DNA from: Acuticoccus mangrovi
Lineage (GTDB): Bacteria > Pseudomonadota > Alphaproteobacteria > Rhizobiales > Amorphaceae
Reading direction: 5' to 3'
Assembly: GCF_016411865.1 (NCBI RefSeq)
Contig: NZ_JAEKJA010000020.1
Location: 89,567 to 153,566 of the forward strand
Length of the DNA: 64,000 nucleotides
The notes under the pieces: generated by a model
What the model was told of the DNA's origin: nothing
The model's input: the letters and a program-made list of their open reading frames with translations, nothing else
The model's database searches: none
Shown here: piece after piece, positions 30,381 through 40,115 of the stretch
How positions within the stretch are numbered: position 1 is the first letter of the stretch
How the letters are laid out: each line of letters starts with the position of its first letter
Made by a program: the position numbers and the translations under genes

Positions 30381-33154
30381 GCACCACCGAAAGCACCCTG
30401 CCCACCAGCGCCGCCGCCGAGACCGATCGCCTCCTCGGCGAGCTCGAAGACCTCTATGTCGACAACGGCGAGCGCTGGGCCGACGCCCGACCCGCGATCC
30501 TCGCCCGCATGAAGGCCGCCCGCGCCGACGCCCTCAAGGCGTGCGAGGCGACGCTCAACGAGACGAAGTCCGGCGTGATCGCCGCCAAGGTGCTCGCCGC
30601 CGGCCAGGACGCGGTCATCCGTGCCTTCTACCGCTTCGCCGCCGAGCACATCTATCCGACGGCCAATCCGTCGGTCGCCGAGCGCCTGTCGGTAGTGGCA
30701 ACCGGCGGCTACGGCCGCGGCCTGCTCGCCCCGGGCTCCGACATCGACCTCCTCTTCCTCTACCCCTACCGGCCCACGCCGTGGACGGAGTCGATGGTCG
30801 AGACGATCCTCTACATGATGTGGGATCTCGGCCTGAAGGTGGGTCACGCCGCCCGCTCGGTGGACGAGTGCATCAAGCTCGCCCGCGTCGACACGACCAT
30901 CTGCACCGCCCTCCTCGAGTGCCGCTTCATCGACGGCGACGAAAATCTCGCCGATCACCTCGTGGAGCGCTTCGACCAGGCGGTGGTGCGGGGCACCGGC
31001 AAGAAGTTCATCGCCGCCAAGCTCGCCGAACGGGACGAGCGGCACCGCCGGCAGGGCATGACACGCTACCTCGTCGAGCCCAACGTGAAGGAGGGCAAGG
31101 GGGGCCTGCGCGACCTCAACACCCTCTTCTGGATCGCCAAATATTTCTACCGCGTGCGCACCGAGGCCGAGCTCGTCGACGAAGGCGTGTTCTCGGAGAA
31201 GGAATATCGCCTCTTCAAGAAGTGCGACGACTTCCTGTGGTCGGTGCGCTGCCATCTGCACTTCCTCACCGGTCGCGCCGAGGAACGGCTGACCTTCGAG
31301 CTTCAGCGCGAGATCGCCCAGCGGCTCGGCTATGCGCCGCGTCCGGGCCTTTCCGACGTCGAGCGCTTCATGAAGCACTACTTCCTCGTCGCGAAGGACG
31401 TCGGCGACCTCACCCGCATCCTGTGCGCCGCGCTCGAGGCCCAGCACGTCGTGCAGGCGCTCGGCCTCTCGCGCATGCTGCGCTCGCTGACGGGTCAGGC
31501 CGTGCGCATCCTGACACCCGACTTCCACGCCGAGCACAACCGCATCGTGCTGACCCGGCCGGACGCCTTCAGCGAGGATCCGGTCAACATGCTCAGGATC
31601 TTCGAGCTCGCCGACGCCAACAATCTGTCGCCCCATCCCGACACGATGTTCGAGCTGCGGCGCTCGCTGCGGCTCATCGACCAGTCGGTGCGCGCCGACC
31701 CGGAAGCCAACCGCATCTTCCTGGCGCTGCTGACCGAGAGCAACGATCCCGCGACGCTCCTGCGCCTCATGAACGAGACCGGCGTGCTCGGCGCGTTCGT
31801 GCCCGACTTCGGCAAGGTCGTCGCGATGATGCAGTTCAACATGTACCACCACTACACGGTGGACGAGCACCTCATCCGCACCATCGGCGTGCTCGCCGAC
31901 ATCGAGCAGGGCCGCGCCGAGCACGAGCATCCGCTCGCAACCCAGCTCGTCAAGACGATCCAGAACCGCCGCGCCCTCTACGTCGCCGTCTTCCTGCACG
32001 ACATCGCCAAGGGCCGCCCGAAGGACCACTCCATCGAGGGCGCCCGCATCGCTCGGCGCCTCTGCCCCCGCTTCGGGCTGACGGCGGCGGAGACGGAGCT
32101 CGTCGCCTGGCTGGTGGAAGAGCATCTGACGATGTCCATCACCGCCCAGTCGCGCGACCTCTCCGATCCCAAGACCATCGACGCCTTCGCCCAGAAGGTG
32201 CAGAGCTTCGAGCGCCTAACCCTCCTCGAGATCCTCACCGAAGTCGACATCGCGGCCGTCGGCCCGAACGTGTGGAACGGCTGGAAGCGCCAGCTCCTCG
32301 CCACCCTCTACGACGAGACCGAGGCGATCATCGCGGCCCGCCACACCCGCCGGCCGCGCTCCGCCCGGATCAAGGCGGCGCACGCGACCTTCATCAAGCG
32401 CGCCACCTTCCTCACCCCGGAAGAGCGCCAGGCGACCGTCGACCGGCATGGCAAGCCCTACTGGATCCGCACCCACATCGACGACGCGCTCTATCATGCC
32501 GAGCTGATGAAGAGCGGCGATCCGGCCAACATCATCTCCGGCTTCCGTAAGCTCTCCGACAGCGGCGTCACCGAGATGACCCTCATCGCCCGCGACGCGC
32601 CGCGCCTTCTCGCCGTCGTGGCCGCGGCCTGCGCCTCGGCCCAGGCCAACGTGGTGTCGGCCGACATCTTCACCACGCGCGACGGCCTCGCGCTCGACAT
32701 CTTCACCATCACCCCCCTGTCCGACGACGCCGAGGACGAGGAGCAGCGGGTCAAGCGGATCGCCCAGACCGTGCGCGACGCGCTTGCCGAGCGTGTGCCC
32801 GTGCCGAAGGCGATCGACCGCCGCGCCCGCGCGGTGAAGCAGAAGGCCTTCACCCACCCGACCGACGTGCTCCTCTCCAACGACTGGTCGGACGGCTACA
32901 CCGCGGTGGAGGTGACCGGTCTCGACCGCCCCGGCCTCTTCCGCGACCTCGCCGAGGCCTTCCTCGACCTGAAGCTCAACGTCCGCTCCGCGCAGATCGC
33001 GACCTTCGGCGAGCGCGTCGTGGACGTCTTCTACGTCACCGGGCCGGACGACGTGCAGATCACCGATCCGGAGCTGAAGACGAAGATCGCCGAGCATCTC
33101 GTCGAGGCCTACGATCGGCCGGGCGAGGCCCGCCTCGCCAAGTCGGCCGCCTGA
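30377..33154 (+). CDS. glnD: Bifunctional PII uridylyltransferase / uridylyl-removing enzyme
   Basis: A 925-residue sensor that uridylylates GlnK/GlnB at low glutamine and deuridylylates it at high glutamine. Domains in order: nucleotidyltransferase (GGYGRGLLAPGSDIDLLFLY, about residues 110-129), GlnD linker domain, HD domain (FLHDIAKGRPKDHSIEG near residue 540), and two C-terminal ACT domains that sense glutamine (starting near residues 733 and 842). All catalytic motifs appear intact. ATG 30377 overlaps the hemW stop. Its substrate GlnK is encoded 9.5 kb upstream. Confidence 0.97.
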   Translation: MSTTESTLPTSAAAETDRLLGELEDLYVDNGERWADARPAILARMKAARADALKACEATLNETKSGVIAAKVLAAGQDAVIRAFYRFAAEHIYPTANPSVAERLSVVATGGYGRGLLAPGSDIDLLFLYPYRPTPWTESMVETILYMMWDLGLKVGHAARSVDECIKLARVDTTICTALLECRFIDGDENLADHLVERFDQAVVRGTGKKFIAAKLAERDERHRRQGMTRYLVEPNVKEGKGGLRDLNTLFWIAKYFYRVRTEAELVDEGVFSEKEYRLFKKCDDFLWSVRCHLHFLTGRAEERLTFELQREIAQRLGYAPRPGLSDVERFMKHYFLVAKDVGDLTRILCAALEAQHVVQALGLSRMLRSLTGQAVRILTPDFHAEHNRIVLTRPDAFSEDPVNMLRIFELADANNLSPHPDTMFELRRSLRLIDQSVRADPEANRIFLALLTESNDPATLLRLMNETGVLGAFVPDFGKVVAMMQFNMYHHYTVDEHLIRTIGVLADIEQGRAEHEHPLATQLVKTIQNRRALYVAVFLHDIAKGRPKDHSIEGARIARRLCPRFGLTAAETELVAWLVEEHLTMSITAQSRDLSDPKTIDAFAQKVQSFERLTLLEILTEVDIAAVGPNVWNGWKRQLLATLYDETEAIIAARHTRRPRSARIKAAHATFIKRATFLTPEERQATVDRHGKPYWIRTHIDDALYHAELMKSGDPANIISGFRKLSDSGVTEMTLIARDAPRLLAVVAAACASAQANVVSADIFTTRDGLALDIFTITPLSDDAEDEEQRVKRIAQTVRDALAERVPVPKAIDRRARAVKQKAFTHPTDVLLSNDWSDGYTAVEVTGLDRPGLFRDLAEAFLDLKLNVRSAQIATFGERVVDVFYVTGPDDVQITDPELKTKIAEHLVEAYDRPGEARLAKSAA

Positions 33155-33167
33155 GGCACGGGGCCCC

Positions 33168-34733
33168 ATGCAGCTCGCGCGCAACTTCGCCACCGTCGGG
33201 GCCTACACCGCGGCCTCGCGCGTCCTGGGCTTCGCCCGCGATATTCTCATCGCGGCGATCCTCGGTGCCGGGCCGGTGTCGGACGCCTTCTTCGTCGCCT
33301 TCAAGCTGCCCAACCTCTTCCGCCGCCTGTTTGCCGAAGGCGCCTTCAACTCCGCCTTCGTGCCCCTCTTCGCCCGCGCCCGTGCCGAGGACGGCGAGGC
33401 GGGCGGCGAAACCTTCGCCTCGATGGTGCTCTCCTGGCTCCTCGTCTTCCTCCTCGGGGTCACCGCGCTCGCCGAATTGTTGATGCCGCTCCTGGTCCTC
33501 GTGATGGCGCCGGGCTTCGCCGAGGAATCAACGCTCGACATCACCGTCCTCTACACCCGCATCTGCTTCCCCTATCTCGCGGCGATGTCGCTGGTCGCCT
33601 TCTTCTCGGGCATCCTCAACACGCTGAACCGGTTCGCGGTGGCGGCCTTCGCGCCGGTGCTCCTCAACGTCGTGCTCATCGCCACGCTGTTTCTGGCGGG
33701 CTGGCAGGGGCTCGACGCGCAGGGTGCCGCCACGGTGCTCTCCGGCGGCGTGTTCGTCGCCGGTCTTGCCCAGGCGAGCCTTCTCTTCATCGCGATCCGC
33801 CGGGCCGGCGTGAGCCTGCGCCTTCCCCGCCCCCGCGCGACGCCGCGCGTGAGGCGCCTCGTGAAGCTCGGCATCCCGGGCGTCGCGGCGGGCGGCATCA
33901 CCCAGATCAACATCGTCGCCGGCACCATCATCGCCTCGTTCTGGCCGGGCGCCGTGTCGCACCTCTACTATGCCGACCGGCTCTACCAGCTCCCGCTCGG
34001 CATCGTCGGCGTCGCGATCGGCGTGGCGCTGCTTCCGGACCTCTCCCGCCGGCTGCGCGCCGGCGACGTCGGCGGCGCGCTGTGGACCCAGAACCGGGCG
34101 TTCGAGTTCGCCTTGATGCTGACGCTGCCGGCCGCCGCCGCCCTCGTCGTGGTGCCGTTCGAGATCGTCGTGCCGCTCTTCGAGCGCGGCGCCTTCACCC
34201 GCGAGGACGCCGCCATGACCGCCGCGGCGGTCGCCGCCTACGGCTTCGGGCTGCCGGCCTTCGTCCTCATCAAGGTGTTCTCGCCGAGCTACTTCGCCCG
34301 CGAGGACACCGCCACGCCGATGATCTTCGCCGGCGTCTCGATGGTGGTGAACGTCGCCGGCTCCATCGGCTTCGCGATGCTCCTCGCCCCGCAGGGCCTC
34401 GCCCACGTCGGCATCGCCGCCGCCACCAGCCTCGCCGGATGGGTCAACGCGCTGCTCCTCTTCACCGGCCTCCTGCGACGCGGCGACTTCGTGCCCGACA
34501 ACCTCCTGTGGAGCCGGTCCCTCGGCTTCCTCGCCGCCTCCCTCGCCCTCGTGATCGCCGCCGTGCTGATCGCCGACGGTCTGAATGGCTGGTTCTTCGC
34601 TGCCGGCGACCGCTACGCCACCATCGCCCTCCTCATCATGGTGGCGGGATCAGCGGCCATCTTCGCCGTCGTCTGCGAGGTGTCGGGCGCCATCGGCGTG
34701 CGCGATCTCATCCGCGCCTTCAAGAAGAGCTGA
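33168..34733 (+). CDS. murJ: Lipid II flippase MurJ (MviN)
   Basis: A 521-residue inner-membrane protein with about 14 hydrophobic segments that flips lipid II during peptidoglycan synthesis. The N-terminus ([21 protein letters not shown], then [28 protein letters not shown]) carries the conserved arginines of the central cavity. Other family sequences are [14 protein letters not shown] and [20 protein letters not shown]. It begins 13 nt after glnD; the murJ-trpS neighbourhood next to glnD is typical of Hyphomicrobiales. Confidence 0.96.
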   Translation: MQLARNFATVGAYTAASRVLGFARDILIAAILGAGPVSDAFFVAFKLPNLFRRLFAEGAFNSAFVPLFARARAEDGEAGGETFASMVLSWLLVFLLGVTALAELLMPLLVLVMAPGFAEESTLDITVLYTRICFPYLAAMSLVAFFSGILNTLNRFAVAAFAPVLLNVVLIATLFLAGWQGLDAQGAATVLSGGVFVAGLAQASLLFIAIRRAGVSLRLPRPRATPRVRRLVKLGIPGVAAGGITQINIVAGTIIASFWPGAVSHLYYADRLYQLPLGIVGVAIGVALLPDLSRRLRAGDVGGALWTQNRAFEFALMLTLPAAAALVVVPFEIVVPLFERGAFTREDAAMTAAAVAAYGFGLPAFVLIKVFSPSYFAREDTATPMIFAGVSMVVNVAGSIGFAMLLAPQGLAHVGIAAATSLAGWVNALLLFTGLLRRGDFVPDNLLWSRSLGFLAASLALVIAAVLIADGLNGWFFAAGDRYATIALLIMVAGSAAIFAVVCEVSGAIGVRDLIRAFKKS

Positions 34734-34843
34734 CGGCCTTCGGCGGACGCCTCCGCCGGCTGCGACGATGGATGACGCCGCCGGAGTTGCCGGCGACGCC
34801 GTTGCGGGATAACACGCAGGCCGTTCCAACAACGAGCACTCTA

Positions 34844-35875
34844 GTGACCTTCACCCCCCGCGTCTTCTCCGGCGTCCAGCCGACCGGAAGCCTGCACCTC
34901 GGCAACTATCTCGGCGCCATCCGCCGGTTCGTTGCCATGCAGGACGAGTTCCCGTGCATCTACTGCGTGGTGGACCTCCACGCGATCACGGTCTGGCAAG
35001 ACCCGAAGGAGCTCATCGAGGCCACGTATCACGTGACCGCCGCCTATCTCGCCGCCGGCATCGACCCGGTGAAGCACATCGTCTTCAACCAGAGCCGCGT
35101 CTCGGCCCACGCCGAGCTCGCCTGGGTGTTCAATTGCGTCGCCCGCATGGGTTGGCTGAACCGCATGACGCAGTTCAAGGAGAAGGCCGGCAAGGACCGC
35201 GAGAACGCCTCGGCGGGACTCTTCGTCTATCCGACCCTCATGGCCGCCGACATTCTCGCCTACCAGGCGACGCATGTGCCGGTGGGCGAGGATCAGAAGC
35301 AGCACCTGGAGCTGACCCGGGACATCGCGCAGAAGTTCAACCACGACTACGGCGACCGGCTCGCCGAGCTCGGCTACGAGGAAGGCCTCTTCCCGATGAC
35401 CGAGCCCATCATCCAGGGCCCGGCGACGCGCGTCATGAGCCTGCGCGACGGGGCGAAGAAGATGTCGAAGTCGGACCCCTCCGACGCCTCGCGCATCAAC
35501 CTGACCGACGATGCGGACAGCATCGCCCAGAAGGTGCGCAAAGCGAAGACCGACCCCGAGGCGCTGCCCTCGGAGCCGAAGGGTCTCGAAGGACGACCGG
35601 AAGCGGACAACCTCGTCGGCATCTACGCCGCGCTGGCCGGCCAGACCAAGGAAGAGGTGCTGGCCGAGCACGGCGGCGCGATGTTCTCCGCGTTCAAGCC
35701 GGCGCTCGCCGACGTCGCCGTGAGCGTTCTCGCGCCGATCAACGACGAGATGCGGCGCCTGCTCGACGATCGTGGTCACCTCGACCAGGTGCTGACGAGC
35801 GGTGCGGAGCGTGCCGCCGAGATCACCGCGCCGGTGATGCAGGCGATGCGCCGCGTGGTCGGCTTCGTCGGCTAG
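34844..35875 (+). CDS. trpS: Tryptophanyl-tRNA synthetase
   Basis: A class I aminoacyl-tRNA synthetase of about 343 residues that charges tRNA-Trp. Seen: [18 protein letters not shown] with the HIGH-like [21 protein letters not shown] and the KMSKS loop [13 protein letters not shown] 34844 gives the usual N-terminus ([15 protein letters not shown]); ATG 34772 in frame would add 24 residues and cannot be excluded. The stop overlaps the next start as TAGTG. Confidence 0.95.
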   Translation: MTFTPRVFSGVQPTGSLHLGNYLGAIRRFVAMQDEFPCIYCVVDLHAITVWQDPKELIEATYHVTAAYLAAGIDPVKHIVFNQSRVSAHAELAWVFNCVARMGWLNRMTQFKEKAGKDRENASAGLFVYPTLMAADILAYQATHVPVGEDQKQHLELTRDIAQKFNHDYGDRLAELGYEEGLFPMTEPIIQGPATRVMSLRDGAKKMSKSDPSDASRINLTDDADSIAQKVRKAKTDPEALPSEPKGLEGRPEADNLVGIYAALAGQTKEEVLAEHGGAMFSAFKPALADVAVSVLAPINDEMRRLLDDRGHLDQVLTSGAERAAEITAPVMQAMRRVVGFVG

Positions 35876-36450
35876 TGGCGAGCGACCTGCCGCTCTTCGA
35901 TCGGCCTGGCTTGCCCGATGAGGTCGCCCTCCTGCGTGCCGCCTACCCGCGCGGCGTGTGGGAGGGTCACCGGCACCTCGGACCGATGGCCCGTTTCTGG
36001 CTGGAGCGGCACCAGATGTTTCGCGATCTCGGCGGCGCCATCACCGGTGCCGCCGACCAGCTGCGCGACGGTCAGATCGAAGCGCACGCGTTCATGGGCT
36101 GGTTCGCCCCGCGCATCAATTTCTTCCTCAACGAGCTGCACACCCACCATGGGGTGGAGGACGAGCATTACTTCCCGCTCTTCCGCGCCGCCGACCACCG
36201 CCTCGGGCGCGGCTTCGACATTCTCGATGCCGATCACCACGTCATCGACGGCCTGATCCATGAGCTTGCGGCCGACGCCAACGCCCTCGCCGCCGCCCTC
36301 AAGGGAACCGGCGAGATCGCCCGTGCCGCCGAGACCCTTGCCGCGCGCCTTCACAAGACGCTCGGCGGTCTCATCCGGCACCTCGACGACGAGGAAGAGA
36401 TCATCATCCCGCTGATCCTCGACCGAACCGAGGGGGTCCTCGGCGTCTAA
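35875..36450 (+). CDS. Hemerythrin HHE-domain protein
   Basis: A 191-residue helical protein with hemerythrin-type metal-binding residues: HRHLGPMARFWLERHQMF, then THHGVEDEHYFPLF, ILDADHHVIDGLI and HLDDEEEIIIPLIL. Such proteins bind a di-iron centre and act in oxygen, nitric oxide or iron handling. The start is GTG 35875, which shares its G with the trpS stop (TAGTG); there is no separate ribosome binding site, so translation is presumably coupled to trpS. Cytoplasmic. The specific ligand is not evident. Confidence 0.85.
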   Translation: MASDLPLFDRPGLPDEVALLRAAYPRGVWEGHRHLGPMARFWLERHQMFRDLGGAITGAADQLRDGQIEAHAFMGWFAPRINFFLNELHTHHGVEDEHYFPLFRAADHRLGRGFDILDADHHVIDGLIHELAADANALAAALKGTGEIARAAETLAARLHKTLGGLIRHLDDEEEIIIPLILDRTEGVLGV

Positions 36451-36484
36451 TCGCTCTGCGCGGCTCGCGGGCTCCCGCGACCGG

Positions 36485-37021
36485 TCAGCCGCGGCTTCTG
36501 AGGCGGACGTAGAGCGCGCCGTCGCCGCCATGGTTCGGATGGGCGGGGCCGAAGCTCACGACATGCGGCGTCAGCTCGCGGCCGGTGAGCCAGTGGGGCA
36601 CGCTCTTGCGCAGGATGCCGCGTCCCTCGCCGCCCGATCCCTTGCCGGTGATCACCAGAACCACTTTGTGCCGCCGCGCCGCCGAGCGCTCTATGAAGCC
36701 GGCGAGCGCTCGGTGCGCCTCCTCCTGCGTCATGCCGTGGAGGTCGATGCGGCCGTCGATCCGCACGCTGCCACGGGCGAGCTTGCGGCGCGTCTTGCGG
36801 TCGATGTCGCCGGTCGGAGGAGGAAGCCGCTTGATCGGCTTTGCGGCGGGAGGCGCGGGCGGCGTCGGCGCGGGCGCCGGATTCTCCGGCGCGGCGTCGG
36901 CGGTGGGGACCGCGGGCGGCACCACCTCCTTCGCCGCCTTCTCGGGCTTCAGCGGCTTCACCGTGCGTGCCACGAGATCCCACAACGCCCGCTCGCGCGC
37001 CGACAAGGTGCGCTTCTTCAC
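36485..37021 (-). CDS. Smr domain-containing protein
   Basis: A 178-residue protein with a C-terminal Smr domain: GRIDLHGMTQEEAHRALAGF, VVLVITGKGSGGEGRGILR and VVSFGPAHPNHGGDGALYV. Residues about 35-70 are a Pro/Ala-rich linker. Smr domains nick or bind branched nucleic acids and, as stand-alone proteins, some act in ribosome rescue as endonucleases. GTG 37021 overlaps the mltA stop by four bases (GTGA), so the two are coupled. Found next to mltA and tim44 throughout Hyphomicrobiales. Confidence 0.92.
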   Translation of the reverse strand: MKKRTLSARERALWDLVARTVKPLKPEKAAKEVVPPAVPTADAAPENPAPAPTPPAPPAAKPIKRLPPPTGDIDRKTRRKLARGSVRIDGRIDLHGMTQEEAHRALAGFIERSAARRHKVVLVITGKGSGGEGRGILRKSVPHWLTGRELTPHVVSFGPAHPNHGGDGALYVRLRSRG

Positions 37022-38058
37022 GCAATGCCTCGCGGCAGGATCACCGTGAGGCGGGCCGGCGCCTTCATCTCACCGGCGATGGCCCCCGCCACCGGACCCG
37101 TGCCCATGAAGAGATCGCCGCGCGCCGGGCCGACGATCGCCGAACCGGTGTCCTCCGCGATGGTCACCCCGTCGAACGGCCCATGGCCCGGTAGCGTGGT
37201 TTCCACGTAGACGGGGGTGCCGAGCGCGATCTCGGAGCGGTCGACCGCGAGGCTGCGGAAGGGAACGAGCGCGACGCCCCCCGCCGCGATCGGGCCGAGC
37301 TCCTCGCCCATCGACACCCGCTCGCGGAAGAACACAAAGGAGCGGTTCGCCGACAGGATCTCCGCCACGCGGTCGGGATTGGCCGCGAGGGCGGCGCGGA
37401 TCGTCTGCATCGTGGCCCCGCCCTCGGGCAGCATGCCGCGGTCGATCATCACCCGCCCGATGGCGGTGTAGGGGTGGCCGGTCTTGCCGTGATAGCCGAT
37501 GCGCATCTCCGCCCCGTCGGGAAAACGCAAGCGGGCCGAGCCCTGCACCTGGGCGAAGAAGGCATCCACGGGATCGGCGACGTAGGCGAGCTCCAGCCCC
37601 ATGCCCTCGAGGGCACCGTTCATGATCGCGACGCGGTCGGGGTAGGGCGCGAGCGTCCCGTCGGCCAAGCGCTGGGCGAAAGTGCCGTCGCCGGGCAGAT
37701 CCGGAGAGGCCGGTGATACTCTCACGAGATCCGGCGGGCGGCGGTAGATCGGGGTGGTGAAGGGGCCTTCGCGCACCCGCGAGGCGGCGACGAGCGGCTC
37801 GTAGTAGCCCGTCAAAAAACCCTCCGCCACAATGGCGAAGGGCTCGAAATGGGCCTCCACGAAAGCCTGCGCGGAGCCCGTTCGACGGGCGAGTATCGCT
37901 TCGGCCGTCGCGAGCCAGAACGCCTGATGCGGGCGCACGCGCACGGCCGGATCCACATGACGCGCCAGTCCGATCAGAAGCGCTTCGGCCTCAGCCTCGC
38001 CCCAGCCGGGCAGGCTTGCGAACGCACGCCTCCGCCGTCGAGCACCCTGTTGTGGCAC
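37018..38058 (-). CDS. mltA: Membrane-bound lytic murein transglycosylase A homologue
   Basis: A 346-residue MltA family protein that cleaves peptidoglycan with 1,6-anhydro-MurNAc formation. Seen: the MltA domain with LTGYYEPLVAASRVREG and IYRRPPDLV, IMNGALEGMGLELAYVADPVDAFF, QGSARLRFPDG, and a C-terminal 3D domain AEDTGSAIVGPARGDLFMG holding the catalytic Asp pattern. From GTG 38058 no signal peptide or lipobox is visible (the N-terminus is VPQQGARRRRRAFASLPGW), which is odd for an enzyme that works in the periplasm. Lies between tim44 and smr. Confidence 0.9.
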   Translation of the reverse strand: MPQQGARRRRRAFASLPGWGEAEAEALLIGLARHVDPAVRVRPHQAFWLATAEAILARRTGSAQAFVEAHFEPFAIVAEGFLTGYYEPLVAASRVREGPFTTPIYRRPPDLVRVSPASPDLPGDGTFAQRLADGTLAPYPDRVAIMNGALEGMGLELAYVADPVDAFFAQVQGSARLRFPDGAEMRIGYHGKTGHPYTAIGRVMIDRGMLPEGGATMQTIRAALAANPDRVAEILSANRSFVFFRERVSMGEELGPIAAGGVALVPFRSLAVDRSEIALGTPVYVETTLPGHGPFDGVTIAEDTGSAIVGPARGDLFMGTGPVAGAIAGEMKAPARLTVILPRGIA

Positions 38059-38080
38059 CGAGGCCCTCCATGCGGTGGCG

Positions 38081-38800
38081 TCAGGCCGATTCGGTCGCCA
38101 CCAGCACCCAGTTCGGATCCTTCGCGGTCACACGCCGCTCGAACGTCCACACGTCCACCACGTCGACCACCTTGTTGGGGTCGCCGTCGACGAGGGCGCC
38201 GCCCTTGTCGTAGGTCGCGGTGATCATCTGGCTGTCGATCCGCGCCGTGACCCGCGCCACGTCGCCCTTCAGCGACGCATCCGTCAAAGCCAGCTTCTCG
38301 ATGCCGATCAGCGTGGTCGACATCGTCTGCCCGGCGGCCTCCCGGCTAGAGATCGCCGCGTCGAAGCCTTCCATCACCTCGGACGACAGGAGCGGACGCA
38401 GCGTGTCGCGATCGCCGTTGGCGAAGGCCGTCACGATCATCTCGTAGGCCATCGACGCGCCGCTCATGAAGTTCTTCGGATCGAACGACGGATCGACCGA
38501 CATGATGCCGTGCAGCGCGTCGTAGAGCGGCGTGCCCTTCTTCGCGACGGGGGAGAGACGCTCCTCCGCATCGGCGGGAGCCCCGCCCCCGGCCCGCTCC
38601 GCCGACGGCTGGCGCGGCAACGACACGACGTTGTCGCCCCCCGTCTCGCGGGCGGCCTCCTGGCCGCTCTTCGCCGCATAGGGGTCGTAGGGCGGCCGCT
38701 CGTTCCCCGTCCGACGGCCCAGCACGCTGCGCAACCTCAGAAAGATCGCCACAGCCAGCGCCAGGATCATCAGATTGTAGATGTCGAAGATCTCACTCAT
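38081..38800 (-). CDS. Tim44/TimA family putative adaptor protein
   Basis: A 239-residue protein with an N-terminal membrane anchor (IYNLMILALAVAIFLRLRS, residues about 7-25), a low-complexity spacer, and a C-terminal Tim44-like domain (PKNFMSGASMAYEMIVTAFANGD, then VDVWTFERRVTAKDPNWVLVAT). In alphaproteobacteria TimA is thought to be related to the mitochondrial Tim44 import adaptor; its role is not settled. Its location opposite fxsA and secB is highly conserved. Confidence 0.92.
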   Translation of the reverse strand: MSEIFDIYNLMILALAVAIFLRLRSVLGRRTGNERPPYDPYAAKSGQEAARETGGDNVVSLPRQPSAERAGGGAPADAEERLSPVAKKGTPLYDALHGIMSVDPSFDPKNFMSGASMAYEMIVTAFANGDRDTLRPLLSSEVMEGFDAAISSREAAGQTMSTTLIGIEKLALTDASLKGDVARVTARIDSQMITATYDKGGALVDGDPNKVVDVVDVWTFERRVTAKDPNWVLVATESA

Positions 38801-39019
38801 CCACGGTTACCTGTCCGCTCGTCGGAGCGACTGTGTTGGGTGCACCGGTTCGATGCCGCGTACCCCCTTTAGATAAGACGAATTGCGCAGGCAAACAGCC
38901 CTCGGCCGTCCCACGAAACCCGGCGAGCCTAACCAATCGATGCACATGGGTCCATGGTCGGCGGCTGAAATCGACTTCATCCGTCCCATATCAATCGTCG
39001 ACCAGAACGAGGTGACTTT

Positions 39020-39523
39020 GTGCTGCGGCTCATACTCTTTGCTTTTTTGGTGGCTGTTCCGATCGCGGAAATCGCCGTCTTTCTGATGGTTGGCGCGGCG
39101 ATCGGAGTGCTTCCGACCATCGCCCTCGTCATCATTACCGCGATCATCGGCGCCTACCTTCTGAAGCAGCAGGGAACCTCCGCCTTTGCCCGATTGCAGG
39201 ACGACCTGCGCAACAAGCGCATGCCCGCAGCGGCGATCGGTCACGCCATCACGGTGGCGATCGCAGGATGTCTGCTCCTCACGCCCGGCTTCATTACGGA
39301 CACGCTCGGCTTTCTCCTCTTCATTCCGGCGGTGCGCGCCTGGCTGTGGCGCGGCATCACCTCCTCGGTGAAGGTCGAGCGGATCGACCCGAACGGCCCC
39401 TATCCGGGCGGCTACGGGCCGACGGGGGGCGCTCCCACGGGCCCGCGTGTGATCGACCTCGACGAGGGGGACTACCGTCCCTCCAACGATCCGTCCCCCT
39501 GGCGCGAAGGCCCGGGCGGCTAG
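39020..39523 (+). CDS. fxsA: FxsA family membrane protein
   Basis: A 167-residue inner-membrane protein with three or four hydrophobic segments ([51 protein letters not shown] and [16 protein letters not shown]). The [18 protein letters not shown] motif defines the FxsA family; E. coli FxsA relieves F-plasmid exclusion of phage T7. The C-terminal 50 residues are a Gly/Pro-rich cytoplasmic tail. GTG 39020 is start, with GAGGTGA about 7 nt upstream. Confidence 0.92.
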   Translation: MLRLILFAFLVAVPIAEIAVFLMVGAAIGVLPTIALVIITAIIGAYLLKQQGTSAFARLQDDLRNKRMPAAAIGHAITVAIAGCLLLTPGFITDTLGFLLFIPAVRAWLWRGITSSVKVERIDPNGPYPGGYGPTGGAPTGPRVIDLDEGDYRPSNDPSPWREGPGG

Positions 39524-39611
39524 CTTCGGCGGGTTTGCTTGTTTGGGCCGGGTGCCCATGCTAGCGACCGCGGCAAAGCCACCCCACATTGCCGCAACGG
39601 ACGGAAACACC

Positions 39612-40109
39612 ATGAGCGACTCGACGACGACGGACACCCAGCCGAGCGGCCAGCCCGCCCAGCCCACCGTGCGCGTCCTGGCGCAGTACGTGAAGGACTT
39701 CTCCTTCGAAAATCCCCGCGCCCCGCTCTCCCTGCAGCGCAAGGAAGGGACGCCGCCGATCAACATCAGCGTGAACGTCAACGCCCGGCCGCTGTCCGAG
39801 CAGGATTTTGAAGTGACGCTCACGCTGGAGGCCAAGGCGGCCGACGACAACGAGATCGCCTTCCAAGTCGAGCTCCACTATTCGGGCATCCTGCGCGTCG
39901 CCGGCATGAAGCCGGAGCACGTCCAGCCGTTCCTTCTCATCGAAGGACCGCGCCTGCTCTTCCCGTTCGCCCGCCAGATCGTGGCCGACGCGGTGCGCAA
40001 CGGCGGCTTCCCGCCGCTGATGATCGACCCGATCGACTTCGTGACGCTCTACCGGCGCAATCTGGAAAAGGCGCAGGCCAGCCAGACGAACGCCAATCCG
40101 ATCAACTGA
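39612..40109 (+). CDS. secB: Protein-export chaperone SecB
   Basis: A 165-residue cytosolic chaperone that keeps preproteins unfolded and passes them to SecA. Seen: [19 protein letters not shown], then [33 protein letters not shown] and [20 protein letters not shown]. It has the alphaproteobacterial Ser/Thr/Gln-rich N-terminal extension. ATG 39612 gives [10 protein letters not shown]. Convergent with dnaQ, 6 nt between stops. Confidence 0.97.
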   Translation: MSDSTTTDTQPSGQPAQPTVRVLAQYVKDFSFENPRAPLSLQRKEGTPPINISVNVNARPLSEQDFEVTLTLEAKAADDNEIAFQVELHYSGILRVAGMKPEHVQPFLLIEGPRLLFPFARQIVADAVRNGGFPPLMIDPIDFVTLYRRNLEKAQASQTNANPIN

Positions 40110-40115
40110 GCCGGA

